A stretch of 64,000 nucleotides of DNA from Calothrix sp. 336/3 (GCF_000734895.2 NZ_CP011382.1:3016700-3080699); one strand, 5' to 3'; positions 35,583-46,504 are shown, counted from the stretch's first letter. Notes: generated by a model not told the origin, from the sequence alone. Made by a program: numbers and translations.

Positions 35583-36770
35583 ATGCAACTTCCTCAGGAT
35601 CAGCCTATCTACTCCCAGGCTCCACTACAACTGCTACTTTTTGTCGATGACCGTCCCAGATCCCGACAGCAAGTGCAGCGAATTCGCGCGTTTTTAGAGG
35701 AATTGCGTGCTGATTATGAATTTGAGTTACAAATTATTGATGTTGGACAACAACCATACTTAGCAGAACATTTTAAAGTTGTTGCAACTCCTGCATTGAT
35801 TAAAATTCATCCTGAACCGCGACAGGTGATTGCTGGCAGTAATATCATTACTCAGCTCAAAAATTGGTGGTCACGCTGGCAAATGGCTGTAGAAGAGTAT
35901 TTAGCAATACATATAAATCATGCAGTCATTGCTGAGGATACTGATTCTAATCCTGTCGTTAAAGCTGCAATTCCTTCGGTGGCAAACTCTGTGGAGTTAA
36001 TCCGTCTTTCTGATGAGGTTTTTCGCTTAAAGCAGGAAAAGGACAAGCTAGAGGAGCAGCTACAGTTTAAAGATAGAATCATTGCTATGCTTGCCCACGA
36101 TTTACGGAATCCGCTAACTGCTGTAGGCATTGCTATTGATACTTTACAGTCTAATTTCAATGCCCAACTTGGGCAATTTGAGCGTTTAACACCAGCGATC
36201 GCCACTAATCTATTTAAGCAAGCTCGCAATCAAACTCGAATTATTGACCGCATGATTACCGATTTATTGCAGGTAGGTAGGGGAAATGAGCGAGAATTCC
36301 CAATTCAACCTGAAAGACTGCAACTCGGTCGATTATGTTTTCAAACCTTGGATGAATTGCGCGATCGCTACACAGTTAAGTCTCTGAATATCAAAACTGA
36401 TATTCCCAGCGATTTACCCTCTGTCTATGCTGACCCAGAACGTCTGCGGCAAGTACTGATAAATTTGCTAGATAATGCTATAAAATATACACCCGAAGGT
36501 GGAGATATCACAATTGCTGCTCTTCATCGAACTACCCAAAAAGTCCAGTTCAGCATTGGTGATAGTGGATTGGGAATACCAGAGGAAAACCGCGATCGTA
36601 TTTTTGAAAGTCACTATCGTTTAGAACGGGATGAAGGTAAAGAAGGATACGGTATCGGTTTGAGTTTATGCCAACGTATTATCCGCGCTCACTACGGTCA
36701 AATCTGGGTAGATACTTCTCCTGCTGGAGGAGCATGGTTTCATTTTACACTGCCTGTTTATCCGAAGTAG
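35583..36770 (+). CDS. sasA: SasA, clock-output histidine kinase
   Basis: The protein has 395 residues from the ATG at 35583; a TTG 27 bp upstream is also open. The N-terminal KaiB-like thioredoxin-fold domain (about 15-100; [37 protein letters not shown]) binds KaiC. HisKA with the His of AHDLRNP and a HATPase domain ([32 protein letters not shown]) follow. SasA is stimulated by KaiC and phosphorylates RpaA to drive circadian transcription. No kai genes or rpaA are in the window. It converges with the DUF6671 gene. Confidence 0.93.
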   Translation: MQLPQDQPIYSQAPLQLLLFVDDRPRSRQQVQRIRAFLEELRADYEFELQIIDVGQQPYLAEHFKVVATPALIKIHPEPRQVIAGSNIITQLKNWWSRWQMAVEEYLAIHINHAVIAEDTDSNPVVKAAIPSVANSVELIRLSDEVFRLKQEKDKLEEQLQFKDRIIAMLAHDLRNPLTAVGIAIDTLQSNFNAQLGQFERLTPAIATNLFKQARNQTRIIDRMITDLLQVGRGNEREFPIQPERLQLGRLCFQTLDELRDRYTVKSLNIKTDIPSDLPSVYADPERLRQVLINLLDNAIKYTPEGGDITIAALHRTTQKVQFSIGDSGLGIPEENRDRIFESHYRLERDEGKEGYGIGLSLCQRIIRAHYGQIWVDTSPAGGAWFHFTLPVYPK

Positions 36771-36787
36771 GGAATGGGTGATGGGGA

Positions 36788-37666
36788 TTACGGATTGCAA
36801 TACATACATTGTCCAGGGTCAGCATATTCTTCACCATTAGGGTATAATTTTTCCTGAGTAAAGCCGCATTTTTGACATTCGTAAACCGTGGCAAGGGTGA
36901 GATGAGTTGGTGTATGACAAGCAGCACAAGGTAAACCAGCAATTCTTTCTGTGATGGCAAATCCTGGGGTGGAACATTTGGGACAACAACTCTTAATTTT
37001 TGTGACTAAATCTTGAGTTGCTCTCGCAATATTTTTCATCCTGGTGGGATTATACATAGCTCGCATATCTGTTTCAATATGAGCTTTGGCTGTAGACGCG
37101 AGAATACTATTTACTGCTATTTCTAATTCTGCTTCTGTGGTGATACCTTTAATAATTTGATTGCCTTGTGTTTCCTGACTCATCACAATCAAAGCATGAT
37201 GGGGAAAACCAATTTTTTGGGCAAATTTTAATGCTTGCGGATAACTTTCAACTACTAGATGATGGTAATTTGTTTCCGTGGTAAAAGATTCACCCACTAT
37301 CTCTAAATCATGTTGTTTATCAATAAAAACTATCAACTCTCGATTACTCGGTAGATAGGGGATTACTGGGTGGGGAGTGAAACTACCTTCACTGGCGATC
37401 GCTATAGTTGCTCCTGTGATTTCTAACGCTGCTGCTGCTTTTAATCTTGCTGCTTCTATTTGCGTTCCGTTCCGGGCAATATCTCTAGTAAATGTACCGA
37501 ACTTGTCTGTATCTAATTTATCCGCAACCAGTATATTTAATCCTAATTGTGGTTCTATAATTGGTGCAATCACTTGCTCTTTGCGATGCATGGTAGCTAA
37601 CACCGCTACACGATTATGAAATAGGGAGTCACCTGTAGATATGCCAGACATGACCTGAGATGTCAT
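36788..37666 (-). CDS. DUF6671-type protein with zinc-ribbon C-terminus
   Basis: The 292-residue protein has the conserved segments of this uncharacterised family: VAVLATMHRKEQVIAP, FGTFTRDIARNGTQIEAARLKA, ASEGSFTPHP, the ETDMRAMYNPTRM signature, and a C-terminal part with Cys pairs (CCPKC, CAAC, CQKC, CMYC) that would form one or two zinc ribbons. The function is unknown; the N-terminal half resembles a nucleotide-binding alpha/beta domain. Confidence 0.75.
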   Translation of the reverse strand: MTSQVMSGISTGDSLFHNRVAVLATMHRKEQVIAPIIEPQLGLNILVADKLDTDKFGTFTRDIARNGTQIEAARLKAAAALEITGATIAIASEGSFTPHPVIPYLPSNRELIVFIDKQHDLEIVGESFTTETNYHHLVVESYPQALKFAQKIGFPHHALIVMSQETQGNQIIKGITTEAELEIAVNSILASTAKAHIETDMRAMYNPTRMKNIARATQDLVTKIKSCCPKCSTPGFAITERIAGLPCAACHTPTHLTLATVYECQKCGFTQEKLYPNGEEYADPGQCMYCNP

Positions 37667-37717
37667 AAAATTTAAAAGTTAACAGTTCTTAATTTAAAAC
37701 ATCTCAGGTATATTTGC

Positions 37718-38302
37718 TTAGGTTTGTGCTTGGCTAACTGCTGACATTTCAGCTAATTCTTTTTCTTTATCGAGGCGACGTTTTCTCGCGTATAGTTGAA
37801 TCGTCGCAGCCATAAAGACAATTAAACCAAAAATTACCCAAGCGGTGATGTCTGTAGGCAAATTATTTTTGAAGATGACTAACATCACAATCACAACTAG
37901 CAACAGGGTGGGTGCTTCATTCATTGCCCGCATTTGCTGACTTGTCCATTTGCAAGTACCAGCTTCTAGCTGTTTCATCAACCGGGCGCAGTAATGATGA
38001 TACCCTAATAACAGAGCCACAAAACCGAGCTTGAAATGTAGCCAAGTTTGATGTAAATATTCTGGCATTGTCACCAATAAACCCACTGCACAGACAACCG
38101 TCACTAGCATCCCTGGTGTGGTGATAATATTGTAGAGACGCTTCTCCATGATTTTGTACTGATTCTGGAGAATTGTCCGAGCTGGTTCTGGTTCCAGGTT
38201 GGCTTCGATATGGTAAATAAACAAGCGCACTAAATAAAATAAGCCAGCAAACCAGACGACAACACCAATGATGTGAAATGCTTTAAACCAAGAATAAGCC
38301 AT
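37718..38302 (-). CDS. hemJ: HemJ, protoporphyrinogen oxidase
   Basis: Starting at MAYSWFKAFHIIGVVVWFAG the protein has 194 residues and at least four to five membrane helices. It matches HemJ (UPF0093/CopD-like): an invariant His near the N-terminus in FHIIGVVVW, YKIMEKRLYNIITTPGM, and HFKLGFVALLLGYHHYCARLM. It oxidises protoporphyrinogen IX in haem and chlorophyll synthesis in cyanobacteria lacking HemG/HemY. The 23-codon upstream extension is not family-like and is rejected. Confidence 0.92.
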   Translation of the reverse strand: MAYSWFKAFHIIGVVVWFAGLFYLVRLFIYHIEANLEPEPARTILQNQYKIMEKRLYNIITTPGMLVTVVCAVGLLVTMPEYLHQTWLHFKLGFVALLLGYHHYCARLMKQLEAGTCKWTSQQMRAMNEAPTLLLVVIVMLVIFKNNLPTDITAWVIFGLIVFMAATIQLYARKRRLDKEKELAEMSAVSQAQT

Positions 38303-38430
38303 GTAATGATAACCTGCCTTTGTTAAGTTTTGTAAAAGACAGCCATAGGCGATCGCTGTCAAACCTCTCAAATATCAGGTTAAAACAAAATTCCCCCAGA
38401 CTTACCAGCTTTGCCATATATTGAGACAAT

Positions 38431-39030
38431 TTATCCCATCTGTGGTGGCAGACTATCGGGATTTTCAGGAAAACTCACATCTTCGTACAACTCGGCGATC
38501 GCTATTTCCAAGTTAATACTCTGTAATCGCAACGATTCATCTTTTGCTGTGTAAGTTTGTAAAACCCACAACCCCTGCTCATTTCTGCGAAAACACTCGA
38601 CTCGCTGACGCTTAGTATTAATTAGTATGTATTCCTGAAGACTATCTATAGTTTGATAATCACTGAATTTATCTCCCCTATCAAAGGCTTCAGTTGAGTT
38701 AGATAAGATTTCGACTATTAAGCAGGGAAATCTTTTATAACCAGGAGTTTCCTGATCTCTTTGGTCACAGGTTACCATGACATCGGGATAGTAATATCGA
38801 TTCAGAGATTCAATTCGTGCTTTCATGTCAGAAATATAAGCACGACAACCACTACCACGTACATGATTGCGAATCAGGGTAAACAAGTTACCAGCAATGG
38901 TAACATGGCTGTCTAGCGCTCCTGCCATGGCATAGATGTAACCATCGATATACTCATGCTTAATGTCGCTGTTTTCCTCCATTTGCAGGTACTCATCAGG
39001 GGTGAGGTAGATTCCTGGTGAAGCAACCAT
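38431..39030 (-). CDS. Uma2-family (DUF820) putative endonuclease
   Basis: The 199-residue protein begins YLTPDEYLQMEENSDIKHEYIDG, the standard Uma2 opening. It has PD-(D/E)xK-like elements (YYPDVMVTCD and CLIVEILSNSTEAFDRGDK, then YQTIDSLQEYILI). The family is greatly expanded in cyanobacteria; the biological role is unclear. Probably cytoplasmic and monocistronic. Confidence 0.9.
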   Translation of the reverse strand: MVASPGIYLTPDEYLQMEENSDIKHEYIDGYIYAMAGALDSHVTIAGNLFTLIRNHVRGSGCRAYISDMKARIESLNRYYYPDVMVTCDQRDQETPGYKRFPCLIVEILSNSTEAFDRGDKFSDYQTIDSLQEYILINTKRQRVECFRRNEQGLWVLQTYTAKDESLRLQSINLEIAIAELYEDVSFPENPDSLPPQMG

Positions 39031-39117
39031 AATTTAAGACCTGAAGATTGAGAACATCTGGATAATTACTTACGATATCAAGGGATATGAGACCGAAAAA
39101 ATTCGATGATATAAAAA

Positions 39118-40329
39118 TTAATTACAGAATTTTTCCACGCAACGTACAAACATTTCCACACCCATAGCTAACACAGTTTCGTCAAAATCAAAACGGGGGT
39201 GATGGTGGGGATAGGCTAAATCTTTGTCAGGATTGGCAGAACCAAGGAAAAAATAACATCCTGGTACAGCTTCGAGGAAGAAAGACATATCTTCTGCACC
39301 CATGGTTTGGCATTCCGGAGCGATACCAAGGGGAGTTTCTACCACCTCTTCGGCAACGGAGCGGACTAATTGTGCGATGGTAGAATCATTAATTACTGCT
39401 GGGTATAAGCTCCAGTAATCTAAATCGTAACTAGCACCATGGCTTACACACACACCACTAATAATTTGCTCAATTCTTTGCTGAATAAAGCCTTTTAATA
39501 AAGGGTTAAAGTACCTGACAGTACCGCTAATTTTCGCAGTATCTGCAATCACATTGCGCTTTGTTCCAGCGTGGAATTCTCCAATGGTGACAACTGCGGA
39601 ATCAATGGGATTAACGTTCCGCGAAACGATGGTTTGTAGAGCATTGACAATCTGCGCCCCAACAACGATGGAATCAACTGTCTGATGGGGCATAGCTCCA
39701 TGCCCACCCTTACCCAAAATTGTACAGTTAAAGGACTCCACCGCCGCCATTAATGCCCCTGGACGGACACCGATAGTTCCCATAGGGAGATTATTCCACA
39801 GGTGCAACCCAATAATGGCATCGACATCGGGATTTTTTAAGACTCCTGCTTCAATCATGGGTTTAGCACCACCGGGACCTTCTTCCGCAGGTTGGAAAAG
39901 AATCTTTACAGTACCTGTAAATTGCTGACGATGTTGTTGGAGATAGTATGCTGTACCTAGGGCGATCGCTGTATGCCCATCATGCCCACAGGCGTGCATT
40001 ACCCCCGGATGTTGCGACTTATAGGGAACTTCGTTCATCTCATGGATAGGTAAAGCATCCATATCCGCACGAATTGCCAAAACTTTCCCACCAGTTTTAC
40101 CCTGAATTGTTGCCACAATTCCCGTCTGTGCGACACCTGTCTGATGTTCAATTCCCCATGCTGTTAACTTGCGGGAAATAAACTCAGCAGTCAACTGCTC
40201 TTGAAATCCCAACTCTGGTTTTTGATGAAAACAACGTCGCCATTCCACAAGTTGTGGTTGTAGGGCACGAATTTCTAGACGCACGCCTGAAAGGTTGGCA
40301 GAATTAGCTTGAGGAAATACAGAAACCAT
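39118..40329 (-). CDS. M20-family amidohydrolase (hippurate/N-acyl-amino acid hydrolase type)
   Basis: The 403-residue protein has the M20D pattern: RRCFHQKPELGFQE, AIRADMDALPIHE, the metal-site HACGHDGHTA, EGPGGAKPMIEAGVL, and the dimerisation domain with GHGAMPHQTVDSI. These enzymes use two divalent metals to cleave amide bonds of N-acylated amino acids. A role in nitrogen salvage or auxin-conjugate-like hydrolysis is possible; the substrate is not deducible. No signal peptide. Confidence 0.9.
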   Translation of the reverse strand: MVSVFPQANSANLSGVRLEIRALQPQLVEWRRCFHQKPELGFQEQLTAEFISRKLTAWGIEHQTGVAQTGIVATIQGKTGGKVLAIRADMDALPIHEMNEVPYKSQHPGVMHACGHDGHTAIALGTAYYLQQHRQQFTGTVKILFQPAEEGPGGAKPMIEAGVLKNPDVDAIIGLHLWNNLPMGTIGVRPGALMAAVESFNCTILGKGGHGAMPHQTVDSIVVGAQIVNALQTIVSRNVNPIDSAVVTIGEFHAGTKRNVIADTAKISGTVRYFNPLLKGFIQQRIEQIISGVCVSHGASYDLDYWSLYPAVINDSTIAQLVRSVAEEVVETPLGIAPECQTMGAEDMSFFLEAVPGCYFFLGSANPDKDLAYPHHHPRFDFDETVLAMGVEMFVRCVEKFCN

Positions 40330-40552
40330 CGTTTACATTTTTTTAATTATTGTGGCTAATTCTATTTTTACTGTTATTCAGCTTTACAAGTGTTCATTTT
40401 GGGAATTGATATTTGACAATTAGGGTTAAGTATTGCTAATAACTCTCAAGTACTGAGATAACCGGAGATGAATACCAGTAATATTAAAAGGAGTGGCGAT
40501 CGCCCTGATCATCACCCCTACCGATAGGTTTTCACCCAATAGAACCCAACCG

Positions 40553-41266
40553 TTAACTGAAAGTTGATAGTCTATTAGAAGATTTTCCTGGTTTACTAGC
40601 AGCGATAATTCTCAAGATTAGGACTAAAACGTTCATCAGAGTCAGGGGAAGGTAAAACCAATCAGAAGTTTCTTCTGCTCGATGCATAAATTCTTGGAGA
40701 AAGAAATACCAGAAAACATACATTCCCAAAGTATGAATAGAATTCCACAACCAGGGGGAAATCTGGCGTTTAACTGCGGGAAAAGATGTAATACTCATCA
40801 ACACAATGAAGATATAGGAGATAATCGAGAGGATAAATTCTAACCCATCAATACCGAAATCTCCCTTTAAACTGAGTAAACCAAAAAAGCCGATAGCGTG
40901 ATACGCATAAGCGATCGCAAAAGCAAATCCTAAATCCCGTCGATTGGCACAAACCCACCGTGTAAATGCGCAGGGAAATAACTTCTGCAAGGAACTTGCG
41001 GCAAAAATTAGCAAAAAAATTGGATAGGAAATTCTACCCGTAGCACTCAAAGATGTTTTGTATGTTTCTTCAGTAAACCCATGGGAGATAAACAGATGGG
41101 CTAAAATACCACCCATTAATAAGCTCAGTAGGGTGACTAGGTGACTCTTACCAAATCGTTTACCACCTTTTGCCGGGGTTGAATTTTCTTCTGGAATTTC
41201 TTGATTCTGTACAGCATCCTTCGCATCAAATCTTGTGACATAGAAGCGTTTGATTTCACCACTCAT
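40553..41266 (-). CDS. Ferric-reductase-like transmembrane protein
   Basis: The 237-residue protein has a polar N-terminus of about 40 residues followed by six predicted membrane helices. Two His-containing helices (FAFAIAYAYHAIGFFGLL and WNSIHTLGMYVFWYFFLQEFMH) follow the haem-ligand pattern of the ferric reductase/MsrQ-like superfamily. There is no FAD/NAD domain, so electrons would come from another protein. Function uncertain. Confidence 0.65.
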   Translation of the reverse strand: MSGEIKRFYVTRFDAKDAVQNQEIPEENSTPAKGGKRFGKSHLVTLLSLLMGGILAHLFISHGFTEETYKTSLSATGRISYPIFLLIFAASSLQKLFPCAFTRWVCANRRDLGFAFAIAYAYHAIGFFGLLSLKGDFGIDGLEFILSIISYIFIVLMSITSFPAVKRQISPWLWNSIHTLGMYVFWYFFLQEFMHRAEETSDWFYLPLTLMNVLVLILRIIAASKPGKSSNRLSTFS

Positions 41267-41786
41267 GATTAATTCTCCTGTTGCTCCATCTGGAAATATT
41301 TCTAGTTGTTGAAAATATAGTCACACCAAGATACGTAATAATACTTACGTAAATTTGTTCTATTTTATTAACTTCACCATCCTCAGTGAGTCAAAAAAAT
41401 GTACTTGATTATGCTTTTAAGTTGTACGAATAAATACTGAATATATAGGCAAAAATAAGACTAAATCTATGAAATCTATATGAAAAGCCTATTTTTTACT
41501 GAAAACATCTATTGGAATGCTACATAGTTTTGTTTTTTAATGTACTTTTTAAGACTATATTCCATGAAAAGTCAGTATATATAAGGCTGAAATGAGAATT
41601 CCTTAAATCCTAGATAAAGTCCAAGGACAGCTAATCATTTATACATATGATTAAACGCTCTGGGAATTCACGTAAAATTCGGTGCATTTAGCTTTTTGCG
41701 TTTTTTTAGGAAAATAGCTACAAATTAGGTGGAAGATTCTATATATCTCAATTTCATCTATTTTTATTTCCCTATATTGAATTTTT
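41267..41786. other. AT-rich intergenic region upstream of Ser/Thr kinase gene
   Basis: 520 bp, very AT-rich, with no credible reading frame. A weak stem ATAGGC/GCCTAT (41445-41492) followed by six T could end a short plus-strand transcript. Nothing else is recognised. Confidence 0.35.
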
Positions 41787-43334
41787 ATGTTAGGTCAGTT
41801 GCTAGATGGACGTTACAAAATAATTAAAGTGTTGGGTGCTGGGGGGTTTGGTCAGACCTTTATTGCTGAGGACACGAAACTTTATAATACTCAGTGTGTG
41901 GTCAAGCAATTAAAGCCCCAGTCTGCGGACTCAATGACTTTACAAATTGCCCGCCGACTGTTTGAGTCAGAAGCGCAGTTGTTACACAAATTGGGAAGCC
42001 ATGATCAAATTCCCCGTTTATTGGCACACTTTGAAGAGAATCGGGAGTTTTTTCTCGTCCAAGAATTTATTGATGGACATCCGTTAAATCAAGAATTGAT
42101 ACCAGGAAATCGATTTGATGAAGGGTATGCGATCGCCCTCATCCAAGATATTCTCCAACCTCTGGCTTTTGTCCATGACAATAATGTGATTCACCGTGAT
42201 ATCAAGCCACCCAATCTCATTAGACGCAAAAGTGATAACAAAGTTGTGCTGATTGACTTTGGAGCAGTCAAACAAATTGGGACTCAGGTTGTGGGTACAG
42301 ATGGCGTAACTAAAATGACTGTCAGTATCGGTACTCCTGGGTATATGCCCAGTGAACAGAGTCGGGGAAGTCCCCGCTTGAGTAGTGATATTTTTGCTGT
42401 GGGAATGATTGGTATTCAAGCATTGACAGGATTCATGCCCAATCAATTACATGAAGATATTCAAACTGCCGAAATTCTGTGGCGAAATCTCGTAGTCGTG
42501 AATCCAGTGTTTGCAGATATTCTCGACAGAATGATTCGCTATGATTTTCGTCAACGTTTTCAATCTGCAAGGGAAGCATTAACTGCTATTCAACAGCTAA
42601 CCCCCCACTCCAGCACTTCCAATATACCCATCAGTCAGGAAGATATTCCCACTCAAATATCTAGTACTCCCCGACAGATAAATCCCACTCAATACAATCC
42701 ACCCACACCCCCAGGAATTTCTCCAAATCCAGTTCCAAATCAGAATTTATACTCCCCACCTCCAACAGTACCACCCCAGTATCGTCAGGAAGTTACAGAT
42801 CCAACGATTGCTTCTACACCTGGGAATTTTGTTGGTAGCGATCGCCAACTCACTCCCCCATCTCCTCCTATTCAACCCCAACCCCTGGGATGGGGATTTT
42901 ATTTGCAATGGGTACTGGTAAATCTGGGTGGAATTGTAGGAGGATTTATTATTGCCTATGTTGCTTGTCAAATCGTCAAACCTTTAGGAGCATACCCCTA
43001 CAGACTTAGTTTCTCCATTCCCATGGGATTAGCTCTAGGTGGTGCCCAATCATTATTATTACAACCACGGGTACCTTTTCCTAGTTGGTGGTGGACAGCT
43101 AGCACTCCCCTGGCTTTTTCCCTGGCTATCCTGATTTGTGGCAAAAATCCCTACGATGCTCTATTCTACATTGGACCGATTCTAGGTGTGATGCAATGGC
43201 TGATTCTGCGGCAATATTTCCGTCAAACTGGTTGGTGGATACTTTTGAATACTTTGCTGGGATGGACAGATTTTGGATTGATATCAGGGCTAATCATTAG
43301 CAGATTATTACAGCGACCCAAGGGAGCTATTTAA
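41787..43334 (+). CDS. Ser/Thr protein kinase with C-terminal membrane domain
   Basis: The 515-residue protein has a Hanks-type kinase domain (1-270) with glycine loop GAGGFGQT, VVKQLKP lysine, HRDIKPPN and DFGAVK, all catalytic residues present. A Pro/Gln-rich linker (about 275-365) and a C-terminal region with about four hydrophobic helices (WVLVNLGGIVGGFIIAYVAC onward) follow. The tail resembles membrane domains seen in other cyanobacterial kinases. The target is unknown. A related kinase gene lies 0.8 kb downstream, suggesting an ancient tandem duplication. Confidence 0.88.
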   Translation: MLGQLLDGRYKIIKVLGAGGFGQTFIAEDTKLYNTQCVVKQLKPQSADSMTLQIARRLFESEAQLLHKLGSHDQIPRLLAHFEENREFFLVQEFIDGHPLNQELIPGNRFDEGYAIALIQDILQPLAFVHDNNVIHRDIKPPNLIRRKSDNKVVLIDFGAVKQIGTQVVGTDGVTKMTVSIGTPGYMPSEQSRGSPRLSSDIFAVGMIGIQALTGFMPNQLHEDIQTAEILWRNLVVVNPVFADILDRMIRYDFRQRFQSAREALTAIQQLTPHSSTSNIPISQEDIPTQISSTPRQINPTQYNPPTPPGISPNPVPNQNLYSPPPTVPPQYRQEVTDPTIASTPGNFVGSDRQLTPPSPPIQPQPLGWGFYLQWVLVNLGGIVGGFIIAYVACQIVKPLGAYPYRLSFSIPMGLALGGAQSLLLQPRVPFPSWWWTASTPLAFSLAILICGKNPYDALFYIGPILGVMQWLILRQYFRQTGWWILLNTLLGWTDFGLISGLIISRLLQRPKGAI

Positions 43335-44129
43335 TTTCATCACAATTACAGCACAGTCAAACCACTCATAGGGCAAGTAGTCGATGATTTTGACTTGTCC
43401 TCATAATTGGTTGTTGACCATAGAACTGCTGAGTTACCTAAGGTACATTGATTTCTCAATTCAAAACCCGTAATAGACTCAGAATTTGTACTTATAGCGT
43501 GGAGATTTTCTGTACAGCTTTTCTAGTAACATTATTATCTGAGAATACTGAGATATATTCAGCAAAGTACCAATTTAGTCATGTTTTGATATGGTTATGG
43601 TTAACACATATGTTAAAATTTCCTCACAAATGGCGATCGCTATTTAGCATCGTTAAATTCCAAATTCTGAAAATCGAGTCAGATTCTATGTCAAAAAACA
43701 CAGTATTTTATTATCAAAATATTCGTTTTATCAGAGATGAAAACCCATAACTTTTCGTAAATACTTGCCAAACTGGCAACATTGAAGTCGAGGATTTGTT
43801 ATTCATTTAATTACCAGGAGATGTGAAAAACATTTGATATCTAATATGCAAAAAAGATATCACCTCTATCAATTCTCAACAAAGATAATTTATCCTCCGT
43901 CGTATCTTGAGCTACAAAATACAGTAATTTAAAATATTGACTAATGTTTGAGAGAAAGCTAAACTAAATCTTCATCAAGACATCAGTTTTATTGAAGTAT
44001 AAATAATTTATCAATCTCAATTTTAGTCAGAGGTGCATAGATAGTAAAATTATCTGTTTCTCCTCAAACTAAACCCCTTTTCTCGATACGGCAAAATTAC
44101 AGCAGTTTGTTAACTATTGCCATCAAAGT
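43335..44129. other. Intergenic region between the two kinase genes
   Basis: 795 bp, AT-rich. A 100-codon open frame (43448-43750) lacks a ribosome site and recognisable protein features, so it is not called. No repeats or RNA genes were recognised; the last part must hold the promoter of the second kinase. Confidence 0.35.
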
Positions 44130-45869
44130 ATGATAGGTCAGTTACTAGCAGGACATTACAAAGTCCTAGAAGTCTTAGGTGAAGGAGGCTTTGGGCAAAC
44201 TTATATCGTTGAGGATATTCACCTGCCGGGAAAACCGAAGTGTGTTCTCAAATATCTCAAGACAACTAGTACCGAACCGGAAGTCTTAGAAACCGCCAGA
44301 AGACTATTTCAAAAAGAAGCCGAAACTTTACAGCAATTGGGAAATCATGACCAAATTCCCCGGCTTTATGCTTATTTTGAAGAGAAACAACAATTTTATT
44401 TAGTTCAAGAATTTATTGATGGTCATACCTTAACGAAGGAATTATTACCAGGACATTGTTGGACTGAAAAGCAAGTAGTCGATATGCTGCTAGAAGTCCT
44501 GAATATTTTGGAATTCGTCCATCATCAAGGGGTAATTCATCGAGATATTAAACCAGATAATTTAATCAGACGTGCTAGCGATCGCAAGCTAGTTTTAATT
44601 GATTTTGGCGCGATTAAACAATTACGTAGCCAGACAGTCATTAATGCCAATGGCAAGCAAAATATTACCTTAATTGTCGGTACCAGGGGTTATATGCCCT
44701 CTGAACAAATTCGCCGTTTGCCTCGTCCTAGTAGTGATATTTATGCATTGGGGATGATGGCAATTCAGGCGATTACGGGAGTATATCCCCATGCTCTTCA
44801 AGATGACCCCAATACGGGGGAAACTCTCTGGCAGGATAGGACAAATATTAGTCCTGGATTGGCTAATATCTTGACAAATATGACACGCTATCACTTCAAA
44901 GAACGTTATCAGACAGCGAGTGAAGTATTAGCAGCATTACAAGAATTAATTGATGCCGGAGAAATTCCTGAAACCGACCACCAGACAGTCAATTTACATC
45001 AGTTAACTTTGGAATGGCACGAAGAAGGAGAAATTAAAACTCGCACCATTATCGAAAAACAAAATAGCAAAAATCCGGGGAAAATTCGCATCGGACGTAA
45101 CCCCCAAGAATGCGACATTATCTTACCAGACCCGACAATTTCCGGACTCCATGTCGAGATATTTTTCCATAGCCACAAACAAAAATTTTACCTCCGGAAT
45201 TTACGCCAAAAAAACCCCCCAATCGTCGATGGACATATGCTTTTAGCGGGAGAAATGCCCCTCGCTGTTGGTAGTTCCTTACGGTTAGGATTACAGAATT
45301 TTAAAGTTAGTGATATTTCCTGTGAGGAATTGCCATCGGGTTATACACCCATGGAATATGCTCGTAGTTCTGCATTAGCTACTTTGCAACCACCACCCCA
45401 AACTATGCGGGTATCAGCAGTGCGAAGAGTTGTAGAAATCCCGACACCGGAAGAAATTCCTCCCACACCCTCTCAGATTATTTTGGCACCGAAAAAGAAA
45501 ACTCCCAGTAAGGTGGGATTAGGTATAGCTGGGGTTTTTGTCAGCGCGATCGCCGGATTTTTTATCTTCCAATTTGCCAACAGTAGCACGGACAACTCCC
45601 AAGAAAACTTTATCGCGGAACAACCCCAACTCTGTCGCATAGTTGCTCCCGCAGGAGGCAAATACATTGCAAAATTACGCCCCGAACCACAAACAGAAAT
45701 TGGTGCCCTCAAGCAGCTAAATATTGGCGAAAAAGTTATGTATCTACAAGCAAAGGGTGACTTTGTGCAAGTCAAACTTGCTGATGGAACCCAAGGTTGG
45801 ATATTTGGTGATGAAATTCAACGCTGTGATACACCCGCAGCAAGCTATAATCGTTACCCAAGTAACTAG
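44130..45869 (+). CDS. Ser/Thr protein kinase with FHA and SH3-like domains
   Basis: The 579-residue protein has a Hanks-type kinase domain (1-275; GEGGFGQTY, HRDIKPDN, DFGAIK), an FHA domain (about 305-385; KIRIGRNPQECDIILPDPTISGLHVEI) for binding phosphothreonine, a membrane helix near 460-480 and a C-terminal bacterial SH3-like domain (about 500-570; LRPEPQTEIGALKQLNIGEKVMYL). Kinase and FHA on the same side suggest self-recognition of phosphorylated sites; the SH3-like domain would be periplasmic and could sense cell wall. The target is unknown. Confidence 0.9.
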   Translation: MIGQLLAGHYKVLEVLGEGGFGQTYIVEDIHLPGKPKCVLKYLKTTSTEPEVLETARRLFQKEAETLQQLGNHDQIPRLYAYFEEKQQFYLVQEFIDGHTLTKELLPGHCWTEKQVVDMLLEVLNILEFVHHQGVIHRDIKPDNLIRRASDRKLVLIDFGAIKQLRSQTVINANGKQNITLIVGTRGYMPSEQIRRLPRPSSDIYALGMMAIQAITGVYPHALQDDPNTGETLWQDRTNISPGLANILTNMTRYHFKERYQTASEVLAALQELIDAGEIPETDHQTVNLHQLTLEWHEEGEIKTRTIIEKQNSKNPGKIRIGRNPQECDIILPDPTISGLHVEIFFHSHKQKFYLRNLRQKNPPIVDGHMLLAGEMPLAVGSSLRLGLQNFKVSDISCEELPSGYTPMEYARSSALATLQPPPQTMRVSAVRRVVEIPTPEEIPPTPSQIILAPKKKTPSKVGLGIAGVFVSAIAGFFIFQFANSSTDNSQENFIAEQPQLCRIVAPAGGKYIAKLRPEPQTEIGALKQLNIGEKVMYLQAKGDFVQVKLADGTQGWIFGDEIQRCDTPAASYNRYPSN

Positions 45870-46003
45870 TACCGCTACGCAGATTTCAAAATTCAAAATG
45901 ATTATATAGTAAACGTTTTGTTAATTTTGACTGCTTACTTTATTTCCGCTCTTTGTTAAACTTTGTACAACGGGCATCTTTGCCCGTACAATCTCACCCT
46001 TTT

Positions 46004-46504
46004 TTACACCTCACCATTTACTACTAACTCAAACTCAATTTCATGGCTTTGTAAAAAATTATGAGTAAAATGATCTGCAATGTTTGTATCACTCAACTCT
46101 AAATTATAAAAATCTACCACATCATGGTCAAAATATGGACCAGCATGCCATGTCCCCACATTGAGCTTAATAAAGCAATTCCCAGGTATACGAAAAGCAG
46201 AAATTTTTCCTATTGTTGGTTCCTTCAGATGATTCTCTGGGGGGCAAACTGCAATGAACCAATCTTTACCTGCCAAAGAACCTAAACATTGACTACATTT
46301 CACATGACGGGTAATGTGATGAAATTTTCGTCCCCGCTTCTGTAGGCGCATAATGTAAAATCTGGGAGTACCCTGGTCTAAAATTAGCTGGGCATCTTCA
46401 CTATCAAAAGCTTTACCATCCTGGCTGGGGAAAATGACTTGTCCATAGGCTTGAAAATTCTCTGTTGTCACCCATTCAACTGGTAATTTTTGCGTTGTTG
46501 CCAT
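46004..46504 (-). CDS. Ureidoglycolate lyase-family protein (AllA-like)
   Basis: The 166-residue cupin-type protein fits the AllA family: FQAYGQVIFPSQDG near the N-terminus, ITRHVKCSQCLGSLAGKDWFIAVCPP in the core and NVGTWHAGPYF near the C-terminus. AllA releases glyoxylate and urea from ureidoglycolate in purine breakdown. No other allantoin genes are nearby, so the substrate in this organism is uncertain. Confidence 0.82.
   Translation of the reverse strand: MATTQKLPVEWVTTENFQAYGQVIFPSQDGKAFDSEDAQLILDQGTPRFYIMRLQKRGRKFHHITRHVKCSQCLGSLAGKDWFIAVCPPENHLKEPTIGKISAFRIPGNCFIKLNVGTWHAGPYFDHDVVDFYNLELSDTNIADHFTHNFLQSHEIEFELVVNGEV

Noticed and set aside
43448..43750. 100-codon plus-strand frame between the two kinase genes
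   Set aside because: No ribosome site, unusual residue composition and no recognisable protein pattern; most likely chance in AT-rich DNA.
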